This document shows, piece by piece, positions 46,985-58,589 of a stretch of DNA of 64,000 nt (position 1 is its first letter; every line of letters begins with the position of its first letter). Location of the stretch: positions 257,049 to 321,048 of the forward strand of contig CAXAMN010002936.1 of NCBI GenBank assembly GCA_963970005.1. Reading direction: 5' to 3'. The notes below the pieces were generated by a model, which ran no database searches, was not told the DNA's origin, and saw only the letters and a list, made by a program, of their open reading frames with translations. The position numbers were made by a program, and so were the translations under genes. The stretch is from Durusdinium trenchii. Its lineage: Eukaryota; Sar; Dinophyceae; Suessiales; Symbiodiniaceae.

Positions 46985-48709
46985 TTGCCACAGAGTGCTT
47001 CCAAGTGCGGCCTGTACTCAGGACGCTACGAGCATCTGACCGATGGCAAGTTGGTGCTGGACAGCAAGAAGAGAAGGGAGTTTGCATTTGCTGCAGTGGA
47101 CACATGCATCTCTATCTACATCAACGGCCGCGTCAATGAGTGGACCCCAGTGCCGCTGCTGAGCCGGTTCATCCCTCAAGTTGCAGATTTGCTTCCAGAG
47201 TCCGTGCTCCCAAACAAAGAGCGCCACTGTTTGATTGCTGAGCTGCTTTACAAGAGTGGAATGAAACTGGGTGGTTTGCCGGTGAAAGCCATGCAGTTTA
47301 TGAGTCTCCGGCATGATTTGCCCGAAGGTTACTGTGAAGAGTTTTCCAAGGCGCAGGAAAGCACAAGTTTCCGCAGTCCAGCAGAGCACGTTCAGAAGAT
47401 CTTGGGCAAGTTTCCGGGCTTGGAATGGGATGACTCTGACGAATTTGTGAAGAGCGCCTCCATTGCACAAGTTCACACGAATTGCACATGGCAAGGCAAG
47501 CCAGCAGTGGCCAAAGTTCAGCACGCCCACGTGAAAGAAGAGTACGAAAGTGATTTGAAGATCATGGCCGACCTTGGCCAACATGTGGACAAATATGAGG
47601 AGGCAAAAGGTGCAGCTGTGATGTTGAAGTCACTTGCTGAGAAGCTGGCGCCAACAGTATCCAGCGAAACTGACTTCACAAAAGAAGCAGCCAACCAAGA
47701 TCGCATTCAGAAGATGTTTGCTGCATCGCACTCCGATGTGGTTGTTCCAGAGGCGGGTGAGAGGGAATAGATGGGAATAGCATCGAAACAGTCCAACCAC
47801 TACTGCAAAATACTGCAACTAGATATCTAAGCGTCATATTCTTTCAGTCTCGTTCTTGCATGGGTCTCAACAAACTGACAGACTCAAGTGAAGACCTTTA
47901 TGATATCACTTTTCTGGACTTTCCGAAACACAGCCATGGGCAACCCCATCTGAGATGTGCATACACCTGATTACTGTAGGTGTTTGCTGCCACTGAGATG
48001 GGCCTGATTATGGAGAAGCTCCCAGGCAAGACAGCAGCGGAAGCTATCGCGTGCTGGAAGCGTGGTGAGCCCCTCGATATCTTCGACCGCCAGCAACGGA
48101 ACGTCATCTATGACTTATTTGCGCAGATGGTCTTGAAGCACAGATTCTTTCAAATGGATGCCCACCCAGGCAATTTCATGGCTTTAGATACTGTGAAGGT
48201 GGCACTTCTGGATTTTGGTCAGTGCTGCGAACCTTCGCCAAAGCAAGTGACACTTTTTTCAGAATTTCGCTCTCACTGCACCCACCTCTGAAGAAGATGC
48301 CATAGATGAGACCAAGATTTTGTCATGGATCAGCGAAATGGGAGTGAAAGTGGCGACTGCAGCTGAAGCCAAAGCGTCGGCTGATTTGCTCTTCTTCGGA
48401 CAGAAAAGCTCCATATTTCCAAGCACGAAAGACGCTCAGGCAGTCGTATACAAGTCAAAGTCTTGGTTTTGTAATATAGGCTAGTTTTGTCACGTTGTGC
48501 GTCTCTCCGTCGACATGTGGTTTGCCTTCACTGAGGAAATTGACCCTGAGCTCATGCCGTTGCTGCTGATTTCTTTCTATTTGTCTCGTTTTGAGAGCGA
48601 GGCTGCTGAGCTCCGCTCTCACGTAGGTTTGAAGGATCAGGCAGATGACTTTGCTGTGCTCAAGGCATTCCGCTACGTTGCCGAGGCTTTGAACAGGGCT
48701 AAGTTGTGA
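46985..48709 (+). CDS. ABC1/ADCK (UbiB) family atypical kinase, at least four exons
   Basis: Exon about 47000-47752, GC-AG intron 47753-47979, exon 47980 to about 48430, last exon about 48500-48709 (TGA). The family comprises kinase-like ATPases of mitochondria and plastids linked to quinone or prenyl-lipid metabolism. Visible blocks: 'VKAMQFMSLRHDLPEGYCEE' (position of the KxGQ motif, here KAMQ), 'SASIAQVHTNCTWQGKPAVA' with 'KVQHAHV' (ATP-binding Lys), 'MGLIMEKLPGKTA', the catalytic loop 'MDAHPGNFM' and 'VALLDFGQC' (metal-binding Asp). The Gly of KxGQ is replaced by Met, which could alter its autoinhibitory role (inference). Six Ts at 48254-48259 should be five to continue into 'QNFALTAPTSEED'. 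Its upstream exons and start codon were not identified. Confidence 0.8.
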
Positions 48710-48832
48710 TTTAGGTTATCCCTGGACGAAGTTCGAGGCCAAGCAGACATGACTAGGACTAGGCTAGCGGCTCGCAGATGACCTTCAGAATGAATGATGA
48801 ATTTGGTTGTCTGGTACGGTCATGTTTGAGCA

Positions 48833-49180
48833 TGCTGCTTGGCACCCTAGACAAGCCCATTGCTCCGGAGTAGTTATTAGCAGGCAGAGTTCATGAACTT
48901 GTTGGTGCTTCAACGGCACCAGTGCATGCTGGTGCGGCGTTTTGCAGCGCAGTGTGCCAGAAGTGAATTCACCAGCAGAAATTGGAGCGGCAGTGACAGT
49001 GATTGGTCTTTGTTTGGTTGAGGCCTTGTGTCCGATTGTTGTTTCAAGCTCGCTTTCAGTATCACCCCATGGCAAGGGTGTGTTCTACACTCCGCCCTGC
49101 TGGTTGTGTAGCGCAGTGCGCTAGCGAGATATCAATCTCTGGAGTCGACTGCTTGTTTTGCACTTTGAAGCAAGTGTGAA
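48833..49180 (+). repeat. Direct repeat D4 right of the ABC1 kinase gene
   Basis: Second copy of the repeat at 46160-46484, same orientation, 2.67 kb downstream. The kinase gene lies between the two copies, as expected if a gene-plus-spacer unit was duplicated in tandem and one gene copy lies outside or was lost. Confidence 0.8.
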
Positions 49181-51310
49181 ACCTGCGACCTATTGAAAAA
49201 GGCAACAGGTTTCACCTTGGCGCTCATTCGATCTATTTGTGTTTCTCTCTTTTACTTTGTCCGCGCATATAGCTGCGTCCATGTTGTTTCCCTGCTCTTG
49301 GTTTTCTTTTCCTGGCTTTGCTAGTCTTTTTAACCGGCGGTGTGCGATCCTTCTTCGAATTCTTGTTGGGCGTTCTGTTCCTCGTGCACTTCTGCTGTGG
49401 CTTCATGACGCTGATTCTTAGATCTAACCGTAACGAGCATGTTCCAAACCAAAGCAGCATGCAGTTGCCATGGAGAGAGAACAGGAACGCGTTGTTCACG
49501 CTGCAGAACTGCAGGAGAGCAGCAACTTCGCCCTCGAAACACGACAGAATGCGAATTTAAGGAATCATAAAGAAGGCTGAAAGATCCTGGAAGACAATGA
49601 TTGCAGTTGACACAGTACAGACATTGCCCAAAGAGTAGGGTTTCTCCTTTTCACTGGGCACATCGTCACTGGACAAATCGAGTTTTTAGCCCGTTTTGAC
49701 AGGAAACTTCGTTGGACAGTAGAGCAACCTTTCCCTAGGCAAGTTGGTAGACATATGGCAGCTGGCCGCATGTTGTGAGGGCGCAGTATCAAGAGCAACT
49801 TCCACACGTAGAACCGTAGAACATAAATCTTACACAATGTGCCTGGCTACGACGCAATGAAAACACAAATCATGGCATGTCGCCCATGGTTGGACACGAT
49901 TCTCGCTCTGTCATTTTGCAAAGCGCGCAGATCCATCGCGGAAGTCCGGGACATCCGAACCAAACACACAACTACCAATCTTTGACATTTTGGAAGCGTG
50001 ACAGTAATACATGAATATGTATATGTGTTTTTTACATGTCTTTACTAGGAAAACCGTTGGCGACATGGACTGTTTCAGTTGGTTGATGAGGGCTTTGCAC
50101 CATGAAATGTCACAGACGGCTGATGTAGCATTTTCTCAGACCTTTCATGGGATGATTTGGATGAGATTTGGCGACTACATGGTGAACCTTGTTTTGTGCA
50201 GTCCAACACGCATTCTAATTGTTGCTCTGTTTGCAAGAGCTTTCCGGGCTTGACATCCGCAAATGCACTGGGGCTGTAAGTTCATCATTTCCTTCAAGCG
50301 TTCGTGCAAGTGGGACGATTGTGTCCATCTACCGACCCTTGAAGCAAGTGAAAGCCAGGGCTGTTACTGTAGTTTTCTTTTGCTTCATCCTCGTGCAAAA
50401 ATCAGCGCGGCCTGCCATGGCACAAACCGTGGATGTGCAATGTTTCAGGCACTGCTCTCACTGCGCCTGAAGTGTTTGCGCGGCGTTGCTTTGCGGCAAA
50501 TGCCTCGGGATCCCATGCGGAGGAGGCGGCCCCCTCCTGTGGGCCCCATCACTTCTTGTTGGATTTGCAAGTAGCAGCACCGTGATTGGGAGACGCACAA
50601 ACACGCTGGTTCTTGACGACGAGGCCGCAGATGTGCTTACCCTGAGGGTAGGTCTTCCGATCGCTTCGGCATTGCCCGAGCTGGAAAGCCTGACAGATTC
50701 TAAGGTCCGAGCCACCTCACAACCATGGATCTCCTTGCCCAGTAACCAACCATTATCCGACTTGTTGAGCGAAGTCGTATCAGCCACGCAGCTGCCCCCT
50801 GCGTCACCCGCAGAAGCCGCCACCAGCCAATGAGCATCCCGCGCCAGGGCCACCTCCTTGATGACTTGTCCCAAGGTCTTCTGGCCATCACGGAAGCGAG
50901 CAACCCATTCGCAAATCACTCAGGTTTGCCGAGAGGCCCGAGAAGCAAGGTCAGGGAAGGAAAGTCCACACAAATCTATCATCACTCATTTGTTTCCTTT
51001 CTCATTTCTTAGCTTGGCTTCTGGCAGATATCCATAGTCACAGGGTCAGAATCATGTTTCTCGATTTACAGAGCGCTGGCAGCAGAAACCAGTTGCTAAA
51101 AACTATACTGTAAACACATGTTTTTTTTCTGTCGCCTTTCTTTCCATGCACGGACGGCTTTGCGTAGGGCTGTCGGCACTCGGCATGTGTTCACTCTTCG
51201 TCCGTTCCACCTCGCCAAACTTCTCCGTTGTAGCGCCTGATGGGCCCTTGGGTCCGGGCATCGACTGGTGACTTCTTTGGCCGCTGCCCTTGTTGAAAGC
51301 AACAGGTTCA
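49181..51310. other. No recognised gene; overlapping unidentified frames near 50.5-50.9 kb
   Basis: Two open frames overlap antiparallel: + 50486-50833 (115 codons) and - 50919-50458 (153 codons). Both are Ser/Ala/Leu-rich, neither matches a family I recognise, and one is probably the shadow of the other. The rest is featureless. Confidence 0.4.
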
Positions 51311-51810
51311 ACAAAATATGGGGGGTGCCTTAAATAACTGTTCCAGGTAGTACCGTGAGTTCACGGAATATTTTTTTTTAGTATATTTTTGGGAATATTT
51401 ACAGCCCTAGGTATAGGATACTGTATACTGGACACATACATGGAATATTTTTTGTTAAGATGATATGTTGGCAACACTACATAGAAGAAGCAATTCCAGA
51501 ATGCCATGTGAACATATACCTAGAATATTTATTTGAAAGAACTCAATACATACCTGGAATATTAACCCAAGGGACCTTTAAGATTTGATACCATTTGTAA
51601 GAGCATGTCGAAGCATACCCAGAATATTCTTTATAAGTAACATTAAGTAACTGGAATGCTTGTGGGATATAAACATGTTTTAATTATTCCACTAACTAAG
51701 CGAGTTGTGGAATATTTAATTTTGGAGAACTGGAAGTATCTAGGAATATGTTTTAATATTCCTGCAGGTATCGACAGTCAAGGGTATCTAAGGCACCCCC
51801 CATAACAAAA
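51311..51810. mobile_element. Non-autonomous TIR transposon (MITE), 488 bp
   Basis: Terminal inverted repeats at 51317-51336 and 51785-51804 match at 19 of 20 positions ('tatggggggtgccttaaata' and the reverse complement of the right end). They are flanked by a perfect 6-bp direct repeat ACAAAA (51311-51316 and 51805-51810), the expected target-site duplication. The interior is AT-rich with many 'ggaatattt' words and has no coding capacity, so movement would need a transposase from elsewhere. Confidence 0.88.
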
Positions 51811-53426
51811 TTCATGCTTCTTAACTTCTTAGGCAACTTCTTAGGCTTGTGTTATGGTTGCCTCCTGCATTTCAAAAATATAGGACAGCTCATTTCCCAC
51901 CGTCGGCAGGAGAATGTGAAAGACGGTGAGATAAGTAAGAAGAAAATGCGAAGTCCCGACAGAACCTTTTTCAATGCGCCAAACCAGAGTTGTTTCAAGT
52001 AAGCGAGCCCGGTAAAGACTTCCTCCAACAGTTGTGAATTTCCGATGATAACGGAAGGGATGGGGAGGGTGAAAGGAAGGTGAACTGCTGTGTACTGAGT
52101 TCCGATCGGAACTTTTGTTAAAGACCGCACCCCGCCCTCCCTACTTAGTAGGTGCCTACTTAATTAAGTAAGGGAGAGGTAGCTAGTCGGTGCAGGTAGG
52201 ACACAGGATAGCTCACGCTCGCATAATTAATTTGGCTCCTAGAATTTTAGGGACACCGTTGCTTTCTTGTTTGATTGATGCGTCGCAACTCTGTGCTTGA
52301 GACGCACGGCGTATTCAGAGACCCGGACAGGAAGTGAACGCAACGAGAGAATTGCAAGGCTCGAGTCACGACTTGTGAAATGAGTTGTGGAAGTCATGGC
52401 CCGAGCTGACTGACAGGTCTTGAGCATGATACCCTTCGCGTGATGGGGGAGATGTGGGACTTGCCACAGGACGGATCAAAGCAGACAGGCTCCAAGCTGT
52501 TAAACTTTGGCCACAAACTGACAGGCGCAGGCAGACTAGCGGTGCATTTCGATCACCGCCGCCAGGTTGTTTGCTTGGTGAAAATAGAAAGTCGCTAGTG
52601 CTCAGTGCTTTTGTCCTATTACTTTTGTTTGAAGGCTCACTGCGTGTCGGTTTGAGCCCAGTGTGCTCACATGAGGGAGAGATCCTGCAGAACAGCCTCA
52701 ACTTAGTTCATACACTATGATACAACTATACGCCTCTATGCGTAAGCCTCAGATGGCCTAAGCTGGTTCATCTCGCGCCTCTCAATCAGTACGGTGCGCA
52801 CAGCAGAGCCGTGTCTGGATTTGCCTTTATGTTCTTCCTAAACAATTCTCGGGTCACTGTTGTTGAGCTGGGCCAACAGTTTGTTAGCTGGTCCCTTTCT
52901 GACTGGATTTGATTGTGGATAGTTTAGCTTGCTGGTGTACATCATTTCCAGCTAAGTGAAGGCTATCAAGGAGCAGGACGTTTCATATAGACCTCATACT
53001 GCCCACTCCTAAACAGCATAATGTTTGAAGCAAAAGAAACATTAGAGCTCCACTTCAAGCTCGATGCATTTTGGGAGCAGTGGCCCCATTATTCCCAAAG
53101 CTCTTCAGCATCATTTATGATGTTCCGCCAGTCGGTATATGAGCATGCAGTCAAAGCTCAGTTGCATTTGGCAAGACTGCTTCATGCCAAATGCGCATGA
53201 CTCCTGGAGCGCATGTTTGCCCAGTATCAGCTGCTCAGATTCATGTTCTGCAAGTTTCCTTCATTGAGAGATATTCATGGAGAAATATTTGAACTTAATC
53301 GGACTCACACTTCTTGAATCAAGTTTGTTCCCTTTGCAGCAAATCAGTGTTTTCACACTGCCACGATATCATTTGACAAGCACTCCTCACTAGTTGCAGC
53401 GCCATGCTTCCTTTAATGAAGCAAAC
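51811..53426. other. No recognised gene
   Basis: Intergenic-looking sequence upstream of the secreted-protein gene. No conserved block or strong repeat was seen. Confidence 0.5.
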
Positions 53427-55343
53427 ATGAGGTGCCTCATACATTTGCTGATAGCGGGCGTTTTTGGAGACGATGCCAGTTGCAGCTTGCAGAAGCCACA
53501 TGTTCGTTCCGCCAGCTTGAGCCTCACCTCACGTGCCTCGACAGCGACACCTGATCTTTGGTCAACTCCCTCGGGGTTTCGTCAGTGTCCCCCGGTTTCA
53601 GCCATACAAGCCGGATCGCCTTTGCCCAGCGTGCCAGCAAGCATTTTGCCACAGAAAATCCAGTGTTCGCCAGGCTGCACTGTGATCGGCAATTTTGTTG
53701 ATGACCTCTATGAGTTTTCCTGTTGTTGCAGTGGTCAGCTCTGTCAGGGCTGCCGGAGATTCAGTGAAGGCGTTTGCCAAGAGTGTGCTGCCGGATATGT
53801 GATGCAGAAAATTCCCATTATGAACATTTCCAAGTGTTTCATTTGCGACGACGTGCCGAATTGGCATGACATGCACGGTCGGAGCTGTGCAGATCTAAAA
53901 CACCTTCACATTTGTTCTGGCTCTTGGCCACCACAGGATCAGGATTTGGCATATCATGGAGTGAGACCCAGCGAGGCGTGTTGTGCATGTGGTGGTGGAA
54001 ATGTATATCCAACCCCTTCCTTTATGAAGCTAACTGTGGAGGCCCTGCATTTTGGCCAGCAGATCCACTCAACTCCAGAACCCATCACCTCCATAGCTCA
54101 GGAGGTTGAACCAGGATGTGCTTTTGCAGCATCCGGGCTCCAATTGCTTCCTGACGGTCGTGTGAAGGGTGTGGTCAATGTCCCAAACAACACCGTGCTT
54201 GAATGCTCAACCGTGTCCGTGCAAGATCCTGTCCGGGGTATAATCAGCAGCACTGAATATTCGGTGCCCGTCTTCCGCTTTTCATACGGACAGCAGGTGG
54301 TCAACTTCAAATTTTATGGCTTGGACCAGCATCCGTCACCAGACAGAATTCCATTGCAAGCATCCACAAAGGATTTGACTGGCTTTCAGAAGCAGTGTGA
54401 TCCAAAGTGCCCGTGGTTCAAAGTTGATTCAACAGGTGACCTGCTCTTTGTGGCCGAAGGCGCCGAAGGAAGGAAGACGTTCCCGCAAGGATTAAAATCA
54501 CAGGTTACCGATATGCCTGGAATGCCTTCCTGCAGCTGCTACGTGCGGGCATCTCAATCAAAGACCGAGTTCGTGGCGGCACAGGTACGTCTTTGGCGAG
54601 CTGGTGTGTGGAAGGCTTCTTGGGCCAAATCATGAGTTTGGGTTGGTGGACGTTGATGGAACTTGTTGAGAGAACGGATGGAAGGGTATGAGAACTACCA
54701 CCCCGTTCATTCCCTGTAGGTGCCGAAGATGGTTGCCCGCGTTTCCGCAGAAATGCCTGAGATACCTCTCATTGAGGACTTGGGACTTTTGGCGCTTTTG
54801 GTATTTTTGTTATCTTTGTTTTTACGAATTGAACATACTGTAGCAAGGACATGTTATTGGATGGGTCACAACCGTGCAGCCATATGTTGACTCATGAACA
54901 TCGCATAACAGGATGTGGAAAACTTGTTGGAAGTGCTTGAAGCCCCGAAGGGCTTGTTAATTCAAGCTATCGACAGCAGGAGTTACACAAACCAAGGACC
55001 TGGCTGGCAATGGTACAATGGTTCTGGACATGATTTCCAGCTCCCAGTGGTTGAGGAGCTCTCTACTGGAAAGAAGTTCATTGTGTCGGAGGCCACCCCT
55101 CCAGATATATTGGATGTGAGTTGTAGGACTCCGAGCACTGAGCTTACATGGTCGCAGACCACAGGTGAGGTGAAACTACAAGGAGAAACAGCTTTTCGAT
55201 TAGATCCCGTGACTGGCGCGATCTCTGGCACGCCGCTTCTCAGCTTTCTCTCTGCTCAGGGACGTGGCGAGGTGAATGTCACCTGCAAAGTTGCGATTGG
55301 AGGCAAAACGACAGGAACAAATTTGGTTGAAGTTGACAATTAG
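53427..55343 (+). CDS. Secreted cysteine-rich protein with putative-Ig (He_PIG-like) end, three exons
   Basis: The ATG at 53427 begins 'MRCLIHLLIAGVFGDDASC', a short signal-peptide-like segment. Exons are 53427-54584, 54720-54776 and 54912-55343, all phase 0, giving about 548 residues. Introns are GT-AG (54585-54719) and GA-AG (54777-54911). Residues about 85-195 are cysteine-rich ('FSCCCSGQLCQGCRRF', 'CQECAAGY'), including 'WHDMHGRSCAD' and 'SEACCACGGG', a motif I know from many dinoflagellate extracellular proteins. The third exon ends with 'FRLDPVTGAISGTPL' and a strand-rich tail, the hallmark of putative Ig/He_PIG domains. Probably cell-surface or secreted; no catalytic motif was seen. 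Function unknown. Confidence 0.7.
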
Positions 55344-56290
55344 GAAGAGCAAATTGGAAAGGACCTGAAAAGGCCTCAAGCATCAAATTTGTCGAAGTGC
55401 TGCATGTTGAGGCCCACTCTATGACAAGGTCCTGCCAGTAGCAACATTTAATATCCTGATCCAGGATGAGGTGTGTGCGGAGCCCAGAAGATATCATCCT
55501 GAATCTGAGCACACAAATTGAATGAATATGATGCTGGATGAACCAACATGCAATGATGGTTCTGTGAAACATCGTCATGCGATGAACAGTTTCGGCCTGG
55601 GGTGAGATATTCTTCACACTCCGCGCCTTGCCTTCGGTGCGTAGAAGACCCACCTCAAGTATTTGAAAAGAACAACCATCCCATAATGTCATAATGTTGA
55701 CTGTTGAAAAGCAAAGCTCCCCATCTATGGAGATGTTAAAACGTTCGGTAAGGGGCAAGGGGCTTTATTGGTCAACCCCATCATCCAGAAGAGCTAGCTC
55801 AGAACTGTTAAAATCTGGATTGTACAACTTATGATTTTCCGCTATTCATAATAATGCATTGCCGTTTTTCGTTTGACCAAGCAGCTTTGGACAAGATTCA
55901 TCAAGATTCCAGCTTCGATGCGAAACATTGGTCGAATCAAGCCGCAACACACAAACACCACGAAACGATGTGCGCAAAGTTACACAGCTCGGACTTTGCG
56001 ATCAGACTCAAGAAGCAAAATATGCAAAATAAGTTAAGAGACAATGTCCAAGCTCAATTTGTACTAGGACGTCAACTTGCTGTATTTGGCCACTCTATGA
56101 ACATAAAACATAACAGCAAAAGAACAGACATCCTCGCACAAAGTTTCGCTCTAGCTTGCTTTTTCAACAAGACGCAAGAACGAAAGGTTGACTTTTACTT
56201 GATTAGTTTGTCAATGTTTGTCAATGATGGCGTGTAGTGCCACTGGTGTCGTTCTTGTCAGAGGCAAAGCTTCCCAATACTACATGCTGA
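55344..56290. other. No recognised gene downstream of the secreted-protein gene
   Basis: Open frames on both strands (- 55758-55279, + 55854-56237) lack recognisable motifs. Confidence 0.45.
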
Positions 56291-56295
56291 GGTTG

Positions 56296-56749
56296 GGTGC
56301 CGCGGCACATCTCAAGTGTGACCTTGGTTGACGACTACCCTGACCACCCAGATTCAAGTGACATGGAGGAAGCAAAATGCATACAGATTTGCCGTGCTCG
56401 AATGGATTGTGCAGCAGCTCGCGTGTGGTTCTCGCATTGCTTGATTATTGCGAGTCACCTGAACAATCCTCGGCCGGACCCAGACGGAGGCGGCATGTAT
56501 TTGGTTCGATTGAACAATTGCTCGGAGCAAACTTCGGAACTAAATATTACAGTCCCAGGTGCTCAATATCTTCAAGGAACATTTTCGGCGATGAATGTGT
56601 ACCACGGAGAAGCATCTTATTCTCGGGCTGGATTTAACCCAGAACGTCAATTGCTGTTGGTCCGAAAAGCCAACGTGCAGCAGGCCATAAGTGACTTTTG
56701 CGCAGAGTCACTTGGTGGAATGAAGGAAGAATGGGTGACGGTCTTTTGA
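56296..56749 (+). CDS. PAN/Apple-like exon of a second extracellular protein (partial)
   Basis: The frame opens after a likely acceptor near 56290 and reads 'VTLVDDYPDHPDSSDMEEAK' then 'CIQICRARMDCAAARVW', the Cys spacing of PAN/Apple modules (CxxxC...C). It continues 'GGGMYLVRLNNCSEQT' and 'GFNPERQLLLVRK' and stops at 56747-56749. No start codon is needed if it is an internal or last exon. Possibly part of the same secreted-protein cluster. Confidence 0.45.
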
Positions 56750-57790
56750 TGCTTTGAATGTGAGTGTTCCTTGCTTTTATATAACTTTCAAGCGTGTATT
56801 CAGGGCTGTTAACGTCAAAGGACGTTTATTGCGAACGTTCGATGCCAGCCTCATTTATTTGTAAATCGCTATCGATTCTCAACTTTGCACCACCACGGCA
56901 TTGCGGTAGCCTTGTTGCACCCAGCCGCGCAGTCTCAGGTACACATGTGCAGCAACAGCAGGTGAAAGTGCGCCTCTTCGGCCGCCGAACATGAACCACG
57001 TCACCGTACCCAATCGTCCCATTATACTCACCTGGGCAAGTGCCACATCATGAGGTGTACATGTCCCCATACTGAAATGAAAGTGTACCACATTGTCGCT
57101 TGGTGAAGTTGTGCAACTTGTTGGCCCCTGTGAAATCACACCAAGCCATCAGGTGTTCCACTGATACCAACACAGTCATCGAAGGACACATGGGTGTGAG
57201 TCCAAGCCTGTGGCTGAATTTCGGATGGTTTGCTATCATCAGGAGAAGAGGAACATAAGGAGTTAACTGCTTGCACATACGTCACATCAGCAGGGAAATT
57301 TCTACCGCAATACACCGCACCACCGGGTGCACTTGCAACATCTTCAGTAGATGCGCCAATTGCCAGTGGGTGACAAGGTGCGCCACATCAACATCTATAT
57401 ATATATAGAACATGTGTTGTGCTTGGTACACCAGTAAGGGAAATCTCTACCTCCACAACCGCAAGTGTCCTGGTACTGCATGTTCTTAAACAACTAGACT
57501 TCCGAACCACATCATCAGGCGAGCGTTTGCTGGAGTAGGTGAAATGGCACCAAATTATATAGAAGATATTAGATGAAGGCTAGTCGCGTCGAAGCAAGAT
57601 AGCACCTAGGGTGAAGCTTGTATCACATCACAACACCGACATCATCAAGGCGCAAAATACATGCACCATAACAGATTCTGTGTCTTGAACGCTCTCTTCA
57701 ACATGACAAGACACCCTCGCGTCCCTATTTTGCCGCTGCCCTGTTCAGCTTACTTTGTTTAACCGCCTCTTCCGCCTCTTTCAGTTGGTT
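56750..57790. other. No recognised gene; small TA run
   Basis: Includes a (TA)n stretch near 57397-57408. Short open frames have no family resemblance. Confidence 0.5.
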
Positions 57791-57794
57791 TTTT

Positions 57795-58270
57795 GTTGGA
57801 ACACATGTGAAAGCGTCGATCAGGTCCAAGTGGCTGCTTTTGCACATCAACTCTTCAGACTTTGAGGATGGTTCGCTCGGCTCACAAAACGCTCCAGAAT
57901 TTTTTGGAGATCCCATGGCTTGTGTGAATTCCGATGTCGTAAGCCATGCTTTCAAAGATGGCACGGATGACTTTATCATGAGGCTCTTGCCAAACCAAAT
58001 TGCGGAACCGGACTTGGACCATATTTATCAGGATGTGTCCCAGCTTCAAAATGCCACCATCTCTTTGGCTTTGCCATCCTGTCCAAAGCCCGAGAATGAT
58101 GATTTCGTCTTCGGCACAGTCGAGACTCCTGGAATTTACACACTTCAGCCCTGCGAATGCTTCGGAGCGGCACACGCAGCTGCAGCGCCAGTTGATGAAG
58201 CTTCAGATGCTGCCGTTCCCTGCAATCAGGATGGCTACTTCAACAACGGTTCAGCTCCTAGGCCAAAGCA
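57795..58270 (+). CDS. Unidentified exon-like frame
   Basis: An uninterrupted + frame with acidic, even composition: 'WLLLHINSSDFEDGSLGSQN', 'DFIMRLLPNQIAEPDLDHIY', 'GTVETPGIYTLQPCECFGAA'. It looks like real coding sequence but I do not recognise the family. Two Cys-containing stretches and its position suggest an exon of the extracellular-type gene upstream (inference). Ends are approximate; the frame stays open to 58445. Confidence 0.4.
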
Positions 58271-58589
58271 TACCCTTGCGATAGCCGAGATAATCTGTCA
58301 ACGATGTAGCCGGAGTAGAGGCTTCGTCTCGGCGTTCATTACATCTCACGACAGATGGAATTTGGGGCGAATCGAGCGCGGCGTGGCGACGACCAAATTC
58401 GAGGAGAACCCACCACACAGAGAGCTGACACACCGGCAAACCTGAAAGATTCATTGGAACCAACAATATCACAAAGGATACCAGATTCCATAGTGATATG
58501 AGGTATAGACAACAAAATAGACATGGCTCCCACATGAAACATGAAGCTAGCTTTTGGCCTCAGCCTACGCTTCCCAAGTATGTAATTGG

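Noticed and set aside
50458..50919. 153-codon minus-strand frame and its 115-codon plus-strand counterpart
   Set aside because: No motif, and each is the antisense of the other; reported only as an unidentified stretch.
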